64,000 bases of DNA from Candidatus Ozemibacter sibiricus (GCA_003327425.1 QOQW01000014.1:92916-156915); one strand, 5' to 3'; shown: positions 37,001 through 44,390, counted from the first letter of the stretch. Translations and numbers: made by a program. The notes: generated by a model from the letters alone, not told the origin.

Positions 37001-37644
37001 GGATGGGCACCATGGTCTCGAAGGAAGCGCGCGCGGCGTTGCAAACCGCGACCGCCATGCGGGGCGAGCGGACCCTCCTGATGATCGGCATTCCGGAGTT
37101 CTCGGCGCGGGTCGCGGGGCTGGCGCCCGACGCGCTGTTCGCTGCCCTGACCCGGCAGGTCGAGATGGTCTGCGGTCTCTGCCTGGCGGCGGGAGGCGAC
37201 ATCGACAAAGTGATGGGCGAGAAGATCCTGGTCAGCTTCGCCTCGCCAGCGGCGACCGGAGCGGCGGGCGCGTCTGTCCCCGCTTCTGACAGACCCGGCG
37301 GGGCCGCAGTGATCGAAGCCTTTCGAGGGCTGGTCGCGGTGGCGGCGACGGGGCGGCTTCCCTTCCCCATCGTGGCGGGCGCCGCGCGGGGCCCCGTGAT
37401 CATCGGGCGGCTCGGCGCCGGCGCTCAGTACGATTTCACCGTGATCGGCGACCCGGTGAATACCGCGGCCCGTCTCGCCTCTCTGGCCGAGAAGGAAGGC
37501 CCGGGCACCCTGCTGATGCCTGCCGACCTGGCCGTCGATCTCCCCCCGACCGTTGTCGCCGTGCCCTACGGGCAGGTCAAGGTCAAAGGTAAGCAGCAGG
37601 CGCTCGACCTGGTCAAGATCTCGGCGGGTGGCCACCGGGCCTGA
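31051..37644 (+). CDS. Tandem membrane class III adenylyl cyclase with two complementary half-sites
   Basis: 2197 residues, two similar halves. Half 1: TM ~18-36, ectodomain, TMs ~363-385 and ~397-421, second ectodomain, TM ~764-786, HAMP ~790-845, cyclase domain ~865-1040. A Pro/Ala linker follows. Half 2: TM ~1141-1162, ectodomain, TMs ~1507-1527 and ~1539-1563, ectodomain, TM ~1914-1936, HAMP, cyclase domain ~2000-2190. Domain 1 has both metal Asp (D877, D921, 44 apart) but Ala1003 and Ala1007 replace the transition-state Asn/Arg. Domain 2 has Gly2013 and Glu2057 at the metal positions but keeps K2053, T2130, N2137 and R2141. Together they make one complete ATP site, as animal C1/C2 do. 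K/T predicts ATP rather than GTP. Start choice uncertain (TTG 30943 and ATG 31015 are in frame). Confidence 0.88.
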   Translation: MNMVLPQRRTGWGAVGRPLVVALAALIPLVALELGDAWRRQRRQEWNLRQEEERARQALETLAQSWSFADQMGRLGYEFREGASQGEDWAALAGRIFRPPFPRHELWVFRWPAGDGAGGRGAGGKAGGEAGGGPELVQGPARSRNGRRSMARIVDFLVGRARGRPRVRSHDELAGKLLRQVAGPCLDPEVIAASQRGRATPILHRHRPFWLLWDFVDSPNARAETVAWLVLVPGGPRTDRAALELACRDLEVRLPAVPGFLRLFPSPVGDVGPLFAARRRPPGAQPATVGNGGVSPLGGRAAAALGRWLRRLRQLRHLRRWERDGLPWMEPVGDWRFYAMPAVGARHLPFLLVKNRPPLGRPLSLHLALLVWPAVLLLTTARGLLLGRWPQVPLAGRFSALFLLAVILPWLLFAIAGIFYLQESRDTARHQLDLQLAAHLRQLDAGKERLDGEYLAAFRSLLRDPELAARLACAPRRAVAAPADSVSLRALGEDTFGDSALKAFIRQRFRGSIGQLPLAAVAVLDPGYGRCLEVAPDLDRDQILGALRVFLDALTRDLREQVRLTDPRFPLGPERDDPVVRMAQQGYESATGNSFAAEMAKERSHSFVFSIGRHQAVLLQDFILVDGRPRYALLVAYLDAAVDRLVLAQGRDQLCGRQPDLGLTAFSWEGGVLREALPWPGHYPAAWQEALAGVARAALRRGGQVAQVVPVGAVPASTAQAGWATIGFAPPDRLTVVAAPARKFSQVVLAAGADLGRIDRAVWTQAVWFLLFLLVSLAAALTLGQVTARHVVAPVQALHAALDRVAAGDLDQRLELTRSDELGRLAQSFTAMVAGLRERQALAGLLSAEAVAAIETSHDLAGGLAPRSFIGAVLVSDIRDFTTWCEREEPATVTRLLNRHFAAMTEVITAAGGRVHKFVGDAIQAVFPDDEPGPGTNAGRGAERAVRAGLGMLHQLDRLNAERQAAGEAPYRIGLGIAAGELMTGPVGAASRRDYALLGAPFAEAQALEPLSKEHPACPLVVSPAAVAQTGPYAARFKARPDGRGYVLATRDAVEPSGAASVVPKDEAHSRFAAAPSVSPSSGPLPWPEPPVGGSPSVPPAGGPAAPAAPAAAGVTASPAIGPRPGDGAPDRSPLRSWRRWLVYAVGAVWMSIPFLGGLAAWQTRLDLDRQARVARCQERHDEIIGRFRRAEAGLPLLEDHLETVIGRAVAQAFSGYRHPLLPAEETAGAALAPGGDRPVAREPGRPAAPLEAWQQVAAALRADLAGLGIEPWRVVMAECQPGSSPPPLAVAEGIADAAEEGFFRCFLHEAGAYYTDRPGVDQARLRSLLPIHLGLSMEVGHFFSERMGRLVLCRISGRPAWMFWQPLFCHHDGRVTGTSGEGAPQRLFGLLFLAIPRTDRLETDLDLRVRMHVEPDCELALLGQGEGGEVRSPGFPGWLARELSQHMPGWAPPGWLVTWEPDAANDPGRMSEARPEAPLSARPAVASRRLVVVSRVDEHLAAWHKHPGWWGTAVAAWLLVQVVWWRTAMAGGALARSLSGLLLTGMLSAGLLPLASALPLIERFHQEELDSLRRRTHLALQTALDDAERRVVLHRPLPWIWLSRVGRHPRLLRLARQAVRWRQARGIEDPTQASPALSQALRRIKERAGRLFPAIYPPEDPLRITVDSLRILTPRGEALGKGGEKTAVGGEESESMAAFARALGMIGKGILASLGQIADPAPTPGFQAGAMREEIGLTVGLEILRNIFGEDMYLQLLHRPGEPVNLIAGVGGITMLLEPMPDRRRPEFLFLSFYSFHTLELRRMRRLFAGPAVAARRPGLPPDLRLRFIGTEETTVGRLVAPERGGWIPDSRRLARWAAALRRPFAARVGSAGQEDLVEVRPGQINRNFLLLAAAPEQPLREVADRHRRDLQRLLALTVLITVLLALTAAGGLVDPVGALVEGMGRIEAGDHRFRLVVDRDDELGDLMRAFNRLARALEEREWMGTMVSKEARAALQTATAMRGERTLLMIGIPEFSARVAGLAPDALFAALTRQVEMVCGLCLAAGGDIDKVMGEKILVSFASPAATGAAGASVPASDRPGGAAVIEAFRGLVAVAATGRLPFPIVAGAARGPVIIGRLGAGAQYDFTVIGDPVNTAARLASLAEKEGPGTLLMPADLAVDLPPTVVAVPYGQVKVKGKQQALDLVKISAGGHRA

Positions 37645-37691
37645 GAGAGCCGAGGCCGATCGGCGCGGCGCTGGATCTGGCGGGTTGTCCC

Positions 37692-37700
37692 TGCTATACT
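37692..37700 (+). promoter_or_regulatory. Extended -10 box before a small gene
   Basis: TGCTATACT ends six bases before the ATG at 37707, so the transcript would start at or next to the start codon. The -35 region is weak. Confidence 0.5.
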
Positions 37701-37706
37701 GGGGTC

Positions 37707-37904
37707 ATGAGGCTCGATCGGACCCGCACCCGGCTGTCGAAACGCCGGGAACACGAGGACGACAATTTTGTGATGGGCACCATGGAAGAGCGGTTGCTCA
37801 TGGTCTGGCCGATCACCGTCGAATTGGCGAAACTGACCGGCTACTCCGTTGGCGAACGAAGACTCCAGAGAGATGTTGTCCGCTTGACCAAGCGCCAGAA
37901 GTGA
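37707..37904 (+). CDS. 65-residue protein of unknown function
   Basis: Short, basic N-terminus (RLDRTRTRLSKRREHEDD) followed by MEERLLMVWPITVELAKLTG and a basic tail (ERRLQRDVVRLTKRQ). Its coding pattern and an extended -10 box placed six bases upstream support a real, leaderless gene; no ribosome binding site is present. It follows the cyclase gene by 62 bases but has its own promoter. The family is not recognised. A role in a small toxin-antitoxin-like unit can be imagined but no partner is next to it. Confidence 0.5.
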   Translation: MRLDRTRTRLSKRREHEDDNFVMGTMEERLLMVWPITVELAKLTGYSVGERRLQRDVVRLTKRQK

Positions 37905-37939
37905 ATTCTCCCCCCGCCTGCTGACATCGAGCCGCATCT

Positions 37940-37979
37940 CAAAAAAAGAACAACCCCGGGCCAGGTCGCCCGGGGTTGT
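37940..37979 (-). terminator. Intrinsic terminator of the 38000-41227 lipoprotein gene
   Basis: Perfect 12-bp stem (37950-37961 with 37968-37979) and 6-base loop. A seven-T tract follows on the minus strand (37941-37947), 21 bases after the stop. Confidence 0.92.
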
Positions 37980-37999
37980 GGTCTCTGGGCGACCTAACC

Positions 38000-40900
38000 T
38001 CAGGGGGTCGAAGAGGGCGGGCTGAACTCCTTCACCTCAACCGGAACGAACTGCTTGCGCAGTTTGGTGGTGGTTCCTTCCGTTTCTGGCACATCGGGTC
38101 CGTAGAAGCCCTTGATCTCCACCGGCGCCATAGTGGTGGTGTACTTATTGACCAATGCTTGCAATTGCGTCTGCAGCGTTGGAGCCACTTGGATTAGGCG
38201 GATATCCATCCAGTGGGTGTCCGGATTGAAGAGGATCATCTGATCTCCGGTGGGGGTAGGAGCCCTGGGGTGAATGAGGAAGAAACCCGCGTCAGTCTTC
38301 GCCAAACCCCCGGGGATGGGGTACGCCCGGAGGATGAGCATTTGAGCCGGCGGAATGGTGGTATCGCCTTCGCCCTTGACCACTTCGGCGTAGAGGTGGC
38401 CGACATTGGAAGCATCGGTGAAGAACTTGCCGGTCACCGTGATCGCTTTCCCGATGAAGGTGCCGAGAACCGTGTTGTATTGAGGCGTTGGCTCGATGAC
38501 CAGAGTCTCATTCTTGTCGACCTGGAGCATCCAGCGCGAGGTCGGAATGTCTTTCGACAAGGTGCCGGTCTTGGTGACTTGCCCGGTGATTGGACTGGAG
38601 GCTTCTTTGAGGTCGAGCAGGATGAAGGTGTTGGTGGTCTGGGGTTTGGGTTGCCCGCCGTTCTTCAGCTTCCAGCCGACCCAGGGACGAAGCAGCTCGG
38701 CCAGGGGAATGGCAGCGCCGGCAGGCGCTTCCAGGATCCAGTCCTGGGTGGTGTTGTCGGGTTTGGTTTCCCGCAGGATCACGTTGGGCTGGATGCTCTG
38801 GAGCAGGCCGACTTTTTCGACGATCTCGCCGGTCGGTGGTTGCGGGGGCTGGACGGTCCTGGGCGGCGGGTTGTCGCCCCAGAAGGTGTCCAGCAGCTTC
38901 GTCAGGAAGATGACGTTTTTCGAGGGCGAGTACAAGCCGGCCGCCTGGACCGTGTGGCCGACGTGGTCGAGCATGATGTAGCCAAGGGCGAATCCGGGGA
39001 ACTTGTTCAGGGTGGCGGGATCGAACTTCACCAAAGCTTCGCGCGCGGTGGTCGAATTCGGCTCATTCCACCTGATGGCGAATTTATTCTGCGGATCGAC
39101 GGATTCGGGGTATTTATTGAAGAAGACGACCTCTTTGGCGAAGTCGATCGCATCGAGAGGAACTTCCACCGGAGGTGGAGCCACCGGGTTTTCGGGAGGC
39201 ACGAACCCGGGCGGGACGAATCCGACCTTCTCGGCGACCTTGATGGTGATGACCCTGACCTGCTTGGGAGCGCCGGTCGTGGGATCCTTGGCTTCGATGG
39301 TGCCTTCGATGTCGACGATCTGGCCGACGAATCCCAGCATCGCATTTTTCACTTGATCGTTGGGGGGCAGGAACTGGCACTCGGCCGGCGTGTTGGCGCC
39401 GATCCAGAAGGTGACCCCGGCCGCGCTGTCTTTCTTGGCCAGGGGGCCGACGAAATGCTGGCCTTGCGGAGTGGGAACAGGAACGTTGGCTTGCACGCCC
39501 GTGATTTTGAACGTAGGAGGCGTGGTCGGCGTCGGAGGAGCGGTGAAGACGCCCGTGTAGACGGTAGGAACGGTCGATTCGGGCACCGGCGCGCCATTGA
39601 GTTGGCTGTCTGGATGGACCTTGGCCAGATGACCCCACTCGGCCGGGGCGGGCGGGAAGCCGGGGGGCGGATCGATGAACTTGTCGTCGCCGACGGCTTT
39701 GATGATGCCCATGAGCTGGGCGTTGTCGATGGTGGTGGGCAGCCCGCCGGCTTGCTGCACCTGGGCGGGCGGCACGAACAGGCCGAGGTCGGGGCCCTGC
39801 ATCAGCAGCACGAACAGGGCTTTAGCCTGATCCGCACTCAGAGCGGTCAGCACGGCTTGAATCTTCTTGATGATCAGGTCGCGGAACTGCTGGTGGAAGG
39901 CGGCGATCTGGTCGGGGGTCGGCGGGGCGGCGGAGGGCGTGGTCTGGGTGCGCAGCGCGCCGGTGATGGTCAGGTCGGCCAGGTCAGGCGCATAGCCGGC
40001 GGTCGACTTGATCTGCGCGGTTTCGGCTGGAGTCGGGTACAATTGCGTGAACCTGGGCGGATTGCCTTCGAACAGCTTGAGGTCGACGTAGAGTTTCTTG
40101 ATCGCTTCTTTGATCAAGCCATGGACAGGGTCGGCCTGCAGGATCTGCTCGATGGCGTTCCGATCGGGGGCGGATTGCAAGGCCAGCGTCAGGCGCTCGA
40201 CCCCCTTGGCGATCGTGTCGTAGGTCGCTTGGGTGACATAGGTGGGCACGAACACCTTCAGGGCGGCCACCACGGCTTCGATGCGTTCGATGGTGTTCTT
40301 GAACTCGAACTGCCGCTGGAACTGGTTCTTGACTTCGGCATTCGTCACCACCTGAGGCAGCGTCTGGCCGACCAGGGTGCGATCGACGTCCTGAAGTGCC
40401 AGCAGCACGTCGGGCGGCAGGCCCATGCTCTTGGCCCGCAGGCGAAGCTGATCATCGAAGAGCTTCCATCCTTCGTTCGGGCTGTAGAGCCCTTTGAGGA
40501 TGCCGTCATTGATTTCGCGCTGCAGGGTGAAGGCGAATTTGCGGAATTCGGTGAATTTGTCGTCGGGCAACCCGGCGTTGCGGAAGGTCTTGAGCTGGGC
40601 TTTTTCGCGATTGACGAACGCTTCGGCGATGCCTTTGATCTCGTTTTCGCTGAGTTGGGCAAGGGTCTTGGGCGGGATCTTGCTGATGACTTCGCCGACG
40701 TTGAGTTCGAAGGTCTGGTCGATTTTCTCGGCGAACTTCACCAGCTTTGCTTGAAACTTGGTGTTCTTGTCGATGATGGGCGCCGTCGCGATGCCATCGG
40801 TCGGAATGTAGGGGACGACTCCTTCGAACGGCTCGGTCTCGCCGGGAATCCTGGCCCGGATGATGATATTCTTGCGATCGGTGGGCAGGCCCTCGAGCCG

Positions 40901-41227
40901 GTATTCCCCTTTGGCGTTGGTCGTGGCTTTCTTGTTGAAGCTGACGAACTCGCCGGTGCTGTCATAATCGCCCGCTTCGACCTCGACGTTGGCGGCGGGG
41001 TCGCTGACCTCCGCCAACACGCTCAGGCGAAGGCTGCCGGCGATCTCACCATTGGTCACGACGCCGGTCAGCACGCCATTGCCCGTGGTGGCACCTTCGT
41101 TGGTGCCAGGATTGGTGGGCCCGGTGATCCCGCCTCCCCCGCCTCCGCCCCCACCGCAGCCGGTAAAGGCGACAACCCCCATGACGAGGGCGAGCAAGGT
41201 ACAAAGGGTGAACCATTTCCTGGGCAT
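38000..41227 (-). CDS. Large lipoprotein with polyglycine linker
   Basis: 1075 residues; GGAGG seven bases before the ATG at 41227 fixes the start. Signal MPRKWFTLCTLLALVMGVVAFTGC ends in a lipobox; the Cys is followed by a run of Gly (glycine linker coded by a G/C-rich stretch) and a Thr/Gly/Asn spacer. A carboxypeptidase-regulatory-like unit (GEYRLEGLPTDRKNIIIRARIPG) follows, then long helical and then beta-rich regions. Repeated ~70-residue segments near the C-terminus contain KTGTLSKDIP or KVGLLQSI and end in beta strands, suggesting OB-like or DUF5666-like units. Unknown function at the outer membrane. It has a strong terminator of its own. Confidence 0.72.
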   Translation of the reverse strand: MPRKWFTLCTLLALVMGVVAFTGCGGGGGGGGGITGPTNPGTNEGATTGNGVLTGVVTNGEIAGSLRLSVLAEVSDPAANVEVEAGDYDSTGEFVSFNKKATTNAKGEYRLEGLPTDRKNIIIRARIPGETEPFEGVVPYIPTDGIATAPIIDKNTKFQAKLVKFAEKIDQTFELNVGEVISKIPPKTLAQLSENEIKGIAEAFVNREKAQLKTFRNAGLPDDKFTEFRKFAFTLQREINDGILKGLYSPNEGWKLFDDQLRLRAKSMGLPPDVLLALQDVDRTLVGQTLPQVVTNAEVKNQFQRQFEFKNTIERIEAVVAALKVFVPTYVTQATYDTIAKGVERLTLALQSAPDRNAIEQILQADPVHGLIKEAIKKLYVDLKLFEGNPPRFTQLYPTPAETAQIKSTAGYAPDLADLTITGALRTQTTPSAAPPTPDQIAAFHQQFRDLIIKKIQAVLTALSADQAKALFVLLMQGPDLGLFVPPAQVQQAGGLPTTIDNAQLMGIIKAVGDDKFIDPPPGFPPAPAEWGHLAKVHPDSQLNGAPVPESTVPTVYTGVFTAPPTPTTPPTFKITGVQANVPVPTPQGQHFVGPLAKKDSAAGVTFWIGANTPAECQFLPPNDQVKNAMLGFVGQIVDIEGTIEAKDPTTGAPKQVRVITIKVAEKVGFVPPGFVPPENPVAPPPVEVPLDAIDFAKEVVFFNKYPESVDPQNKFAIRWNEPNSTTAREALVKFDPATLNKFPGFALGYIMLDHVGHTVQAAGLYSPSKNVIFLTKLLDTFWGDNPPPRTVQPPQPPTGEIVEKVGLLQSIQPNVILRETKPDNTTQDWILEAPAGAAIPLAELLRPWVGWKLKNGGQPKPQTTNTFILLDLKEASSPITGQVTKTGTLSKDIPTSRWMLQVDKNETLVIEPTPQYNTVLGTFIGKAITVTGKFFTDASNVGHLYAEVVKGEGDTTIPPAQMLILRAYPIPGGLAKTDAGFFLIHPRAPTPTGDQMILFNPDTHWMDIRLIQVAPTLQTQLQALVNKYTTTMAPVEIKGFYGPDVPETEGTTTKLRKQFVPVEVKEFSPPSSTP

Positions 41228-41395
41228 GTCGTTCCTCCAGAACCTTCTTGAACTTCCCGGTGTAAACCCCCGGGCAGGGGAATTATACTCCTGTCGCTCT
41301 TCAAAGCAAAATGATTTTGGTTTTGCGGCCTTCAAATTGGGCTTCTGTGAGGACGAAGGCCTGGACAAACGGACAGGGGAACAAAGCGCCAGTGA

Positions 41396-43381
41396 TCAGA
41401 AGCGGCCGAGCAGGCTGAAGGTGGGGCCGGCGAAGCGGGTGTCGACCAGGTCGTGGTCGGCGTCGCCGTCGAGGGCGAAGGTGCGGTAGCCCAGGGCGGC
41501 CGAGAGGCCGTGGGCGTCGGCGTCTTTGGTCAGGCCCACGCGCAGCGCGAGGGCGAGGTCGTGGAAGGTGCCGCCGACCCGACCGCCGCTCGTCGAGACA
41601 TAGCGGGCGAAGCCCTGCAGGCGGGTGTTGTCGCCGAGCGGCAGCTCGCCGGCCACCCCCAGGAACGGCAGGGTGAGGCGCTGGTGGAGGGTGCCGATCC
41701 GCTCGCCGGTCGTGAGGCGCTGGGTCAGCGTCATCTCCACTTGCGAAGAGAGAACGCCGAGGGTCACACCCCAATCGGCGTCGACCCCCGAGGCCATCGA
41801 ACGGGTGGCCGTCCATTCGGAGAACCGGGTGAGCAGCCGGAAGGCTGACAGGGGGGAATAGCTGAACCCGTCATAGGTGAACGTTCCAGTGGGGCGGCCC
41901 CGATGATCGAAGCTGTGGTAGGTCACCCCCAGCCGAATATCGTGTCCGACGTCGGCCGAGAGGTCCGCCATGAAGCGGCTTTGCTCCTTGGTATCGATGC
42001 CGTCGGCGAGGTCGAGGTCCATGCCGCGGGAGATGAGACGGCCGTCCAGGTCGCTGGTCCAGCCTCCTAGGGTTAGTTGCGCTTTGTGTTTGCGTCGGCC
42101 GGAAGCCTGGCTGGCCGTGGCGGCGGTCGGGGCGGTGGGCTTCCCGCTCGCAGCGACTCGGGGAATGGGCTCTCCCGGCAAGGGCGTCGTGGTTGAACCG
42201 GTCGAGAGGGTAAGATGTTCCGGGCGGGGCATGGCTGCCGGTCGGGCGGGCTCAGATCTGGTCTGGGCGGGGGCTGGCGGCGCCGAGGGGGCTGCCTGGG
42301 CCAGTCGGTCGAAGTAGGCGCCGAGCCGTCCCTCGGGCGAATCAGGGGCGGAGGTGCGCATGAAGCGGGCGAATTCGATGAGCGGGGAGTCGGGGGCCAT
42401 CGCCGCCAGCTCGGCGCAGGCGCGGGCCGCCTGGACGGTGTCGTCGAGATGGAGGGAGGTCAGGGCCTGGCCGAACAAGGCGGCCGGACGGTCGCCGGTC
42501 TCGCCGGTGGCCAGGATTTCCTCGAACACGGCGCGGGCTTCTCGCTGTCGACCAACCCGCTGCAGCAGATCGGCCAGGAAGAACCGAACGGTGGTGGCGT
42601 GGCGGCTGTTCGCGGGTTGGCCGGCCAGCAAGGCGCGGGCTTCGGCGATGGCCGCGTCGAAATTGCCTTCCGCCTGACGGTCCAGGATGGACTTCATGGC
42701 GGCCGGACTGATCGGTCGGCCGGGGTTCGGGACCGGCGCCGCGGTGGCCGCCTTGGCGTCGGGGCTGCCTTCCCGTACGAGGCTGGCCGCCTGGGCGACC
42801 CCACCGGCATTGGCTTGAGGTGTGGCTGGAGCGGTCGTGGCGTCGCGCTGGGGGGGCGGTGCTGCCGTCTTGGCCTGCTTGGCTGGGGCGGTCAACCCTT
42901 CAGATGAAGAGGCGGTTGATGGGGAGGAGGATTCAGGGATTCGGAGGGGGGTGGCGCGGGTTTCTGGGCCAGATTGGGCGGAGCCTGGGGCGACCGTTGA
43001 CGTTCGGGCAGGGGGCAGGTTGGCGGCCGAGGTCGGCATCGTGGAGCGAGGAGTTGGAGCTTTGAGGCCGGGGGCGGTGGAGGCGGGTGCGACCGGAGAT
43101 GTCGTTGCCGTTCGCGCAGAAGAAGTAGAAGGTCGGGGATCGGGGGTAGTCATTTCTTCAGGAGGAGGAACGATCACCAGTTCTTCGGAAGGGGCCGGCA
43201 GAACAGGCTGGTGCTGGGTGGTCGCCGCCCTCGCGGTCGGTGAGTCGGCTTTGGCCGGTGGCGTGGTGGCGCCAGCAGCCGAGGCTTGCCCCAGCAGGAG
43301 CAGGCCGAGCGCCCAGAGCGCCGCCGCCAGCCAGGTCAGCCGCCCGCGCGGGCAGGTGTCGTGCAGATGTCCCGATTCCAT
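41396..43381 (-). CDS. TPR-containing outer-membrane beta-barrel protein
   Basis: 661 residues. The start at 43381 follows GGAGGAG with eight bases of spacing, giving MESGHLHDTC and a signal segment (LTWLAAALWALGLLLLGQASA). Residues ~35-220 are Pro/Ala/Thr-rich and disordered. TPR-like helices at ~225-345 (FDAAIAEARALLAGQP, RQREARAVFEEILATGE) precede a second Ala/Pro linker. The last ~230 residues alternate beta strands (TLGGWTSDLDGR, LGVTYHSFDHRGRPTG, RLQGFARYVSTSGG) and end in Phe, as outer-membrane barrels do. It is probably a surface or envelope-assembly protein, possibly linked to polysaccharide export. It is divergent from rpsF. Confidence 0.7.
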   Translation of the reverse strand: MESGHLHDTCPRGRLTWLAAALWALGLLLLGQASAAGATTPPAKADSPTARAATTQHQPVLPAPSEELVIVPPPEEMTTPDPRPSTSSARTATTSPVAPASTAPGLKAPTPRSTMPTSAANLPPARTSTVAPGSAQSGPETRATPLRIPESSSPSTASSSEGLTAPAKQAKTAAPPPQRDATTAPATPQANAGGVAQAASLVREGSPDAKAATAAPVPNPGRPISPAAMKSILDRQAEGNFDAAIAEARALLAGQPANSRHATTVRFFLADLLQRVGRQREARAVFEEILATGETGDRPAALFGQALTSLHLDDTVQAARACAELAAMAPDSPLIEFARFMRTSAPDSPEGRLGAYFDRLAQAAPSAPPAPAQTRSEPARPAAMPRPEHLTLSTGSTTTPLPGEPIPRVAASGKPTAPTAATASQASGRRKHKAQLTLGGWTSDLDGRLISRGMDLDLADGIDTKEQSRFMADLSADVGHDIRLGVTYHSFDHRGRPTGTFTYDGFSYSPLSAFRLLTRFSEWTATRSMASGVDADWGVTLGVLSSQVEMTLTQRLTTGERIGTLHQRLTLPFLGVAGELPLGDNTRLQGFARYVSTSGGRVGGTFHDLALALRVGLTKDADAHGLSAALGYRTFALDGDADHDLVDTRFAGPTFSLLGRF

Positions 43382-43486
43382 GGCGTAATCTCCTCCTGCG
43401 GCTTGACGAACGAAGAATACGTGCGGCACCCAAAAATGCGTGGGTTCGGGAAGGCCTATCGGTCGAATGCCTCTCTTTCTTGAGGC

Positions 43487-43515
43487 TTGCTTCGAGGCGT
43501 AAGCTGTGGTATCCT
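43487..43515 (+). promoter_or_regulatory. Promoter of the rpsF operon
   Basis: TTGCTT (43487-43492) and TATCCT (43510-43515) spaced by 17 bases, 72 bases before the rpsF start. Confidence 0.55.
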
Positions 43516-43532
43516 GCAAGGTACCCAACCCT

Positions 43533-43557
43533 GCTCGCGCCCTGGTCCGGTGCGGGC
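43533..43557 (+). promoter_or_regulatory. Leader hairpin of rpsF, possible bS6:bS18 autoregulatory site
   Basis: A 9-bp stem (43533-43541 with 43549-43557, two G-U pairs) around loop CTGGTCC lies in the rpsF leader, with CCG spanning loop and stem. Known rpsF leaders often carry a bS6:bS18-binding hairpin with an exposed CCG. Here the match is by position and CCG only. Confidence 0.35.
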
Positions 43558-43587
43558 TGAATTTCGAAGCCGAAGGGAGGCACGAAC

Positions 43588-43875
43588 GTGAGACCATACG
43601 AAACCCTTTTCTTCACCGAGCCGAACATTTCTGATGAGGCTCTCGATGCGCTCATCGCCAAGGTCGAGGGCGCCATCACCCGCTACGGCGGCCAGGTCGA
43701 GCGGGTCCATCGCTGGGGCAAGCGGCCCCTGGCCTATCGCGTCGAGAAGCAGACGGAGGGCTACTATGTCCTGATCGAGTTCAAGGGCACCGGCAACGAT
43801 CTGCGCGAGCTGGAGCGCTTCTACTTGATCAACCAGAACGTCCTGCGCTTCCTGACCACGATCCGCCCCCAGTAA
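43588..43875 (+). CDS. rpsF: Ribosomal protein bS6
   Basis: 95 residues from a GTG start with GGGAGG upstream. The sequence RPYETLFFTEPNIS, the GGQVERVHRWGKRPLAYRVEKQTEGYYVLIEF block and FLTTIRP are the standard bS6 fold. It binds the central domain of 16S rRNA as a pair with bS18, encoded downstream. First gene of the rpsF-ssb-rpsR-DUF2232-rplI cluster, 12 bases before ssb. Confidence 0.97.
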   Translation: MRPYETLFFTEPNISDEALDALIAKVEGAITRYGGQVERVHRWGKRPLAYRVEKQTEGYYVLIEFKGTGNDLRELERFYLINQNVLRFLTTIRPQ

Positions 43876-43887
43876 CAGGATGGCCGC

Positions 43888-44343
43888 ATGTCAGCGTCCC
43901 TCAACAAGGTCTTCCTGATCGGAAACCTCACGCGCGATCCCGAGCTGAGGTTCACCCCCCAGGGGACGGCCATCGCCAAGTTCAGCATCGCGGTGAACCG
44001 GCAGTACAAGGGCTCTGACGGCGAGTTGAAAAAGGAGACCAACTTCTTCAACATCATCGTCTGGGGCAAGGCCGGCGAAAACTGCAGCAAGTTCCTGACG
44101 AAGGGCCGCGCGGTCCATGTCGAAGGCCGGCTGCAGAACCGCACCTACGAGACCCAGGACAAGCAGAAGCGCACGGTCACCGAGATCGTGGCCGACAATG
44201 TCCAGTTCCTGGGCGGGCCGGGCGGCGGCGGTCGGGCCGCCGAAGAGGGCGGCGCCGATGGCGCGCCCGAGTTCGGCGACGGCGACGGCTTCCCCCCTGA
44301 TTCCGGCATCGGTGGCGGCGGGGACAGCGAGGTTCCCTTCTGA
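43888..44343 (+). CDS. ssb: Single-stranded DNA-binding protein
   Basis: 151 residues: an N-terminal OB fold ([59 protein letters not shown]) and a Gly/Asp-rich tail ending DSEVPF, the acidic tip that docks repair and replication proteins (usually DDDIPF). Acts as a tetramer on single-stranded DNA in replication, recombination and repair. Between rpsF and rpsR as in most bacteria. Confidence 0.97.
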   Translation: MSASLNKVFLIGNLTRDPELRFTPQGTAIAKFSIAVNRQYKGSDGELKKETNFFNIIVWGKAGENCSKFLTKGRAVHVEGRLQNRTYETQDKQKRTVTEIVADNVQFLGGPGGGGRAAEEGGADGAPEFGDGDGFPPDSGIGGGGDSEVPF

Positions 44344-44390
44344 CCGACCACCCATCTGCATCTCTACCGCACATGACGAAGGAGCGATCC

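Noticed and set aside
38213..41251. A 1012-codon open frame on the plus strand
   Set aside because: It runs antisense through the lipoprotein gene 38000-41227, which has a good ribosome binding site, lipobox and terminator. The plus-strand product is Gly/Arg/Asp-rich with no motif.
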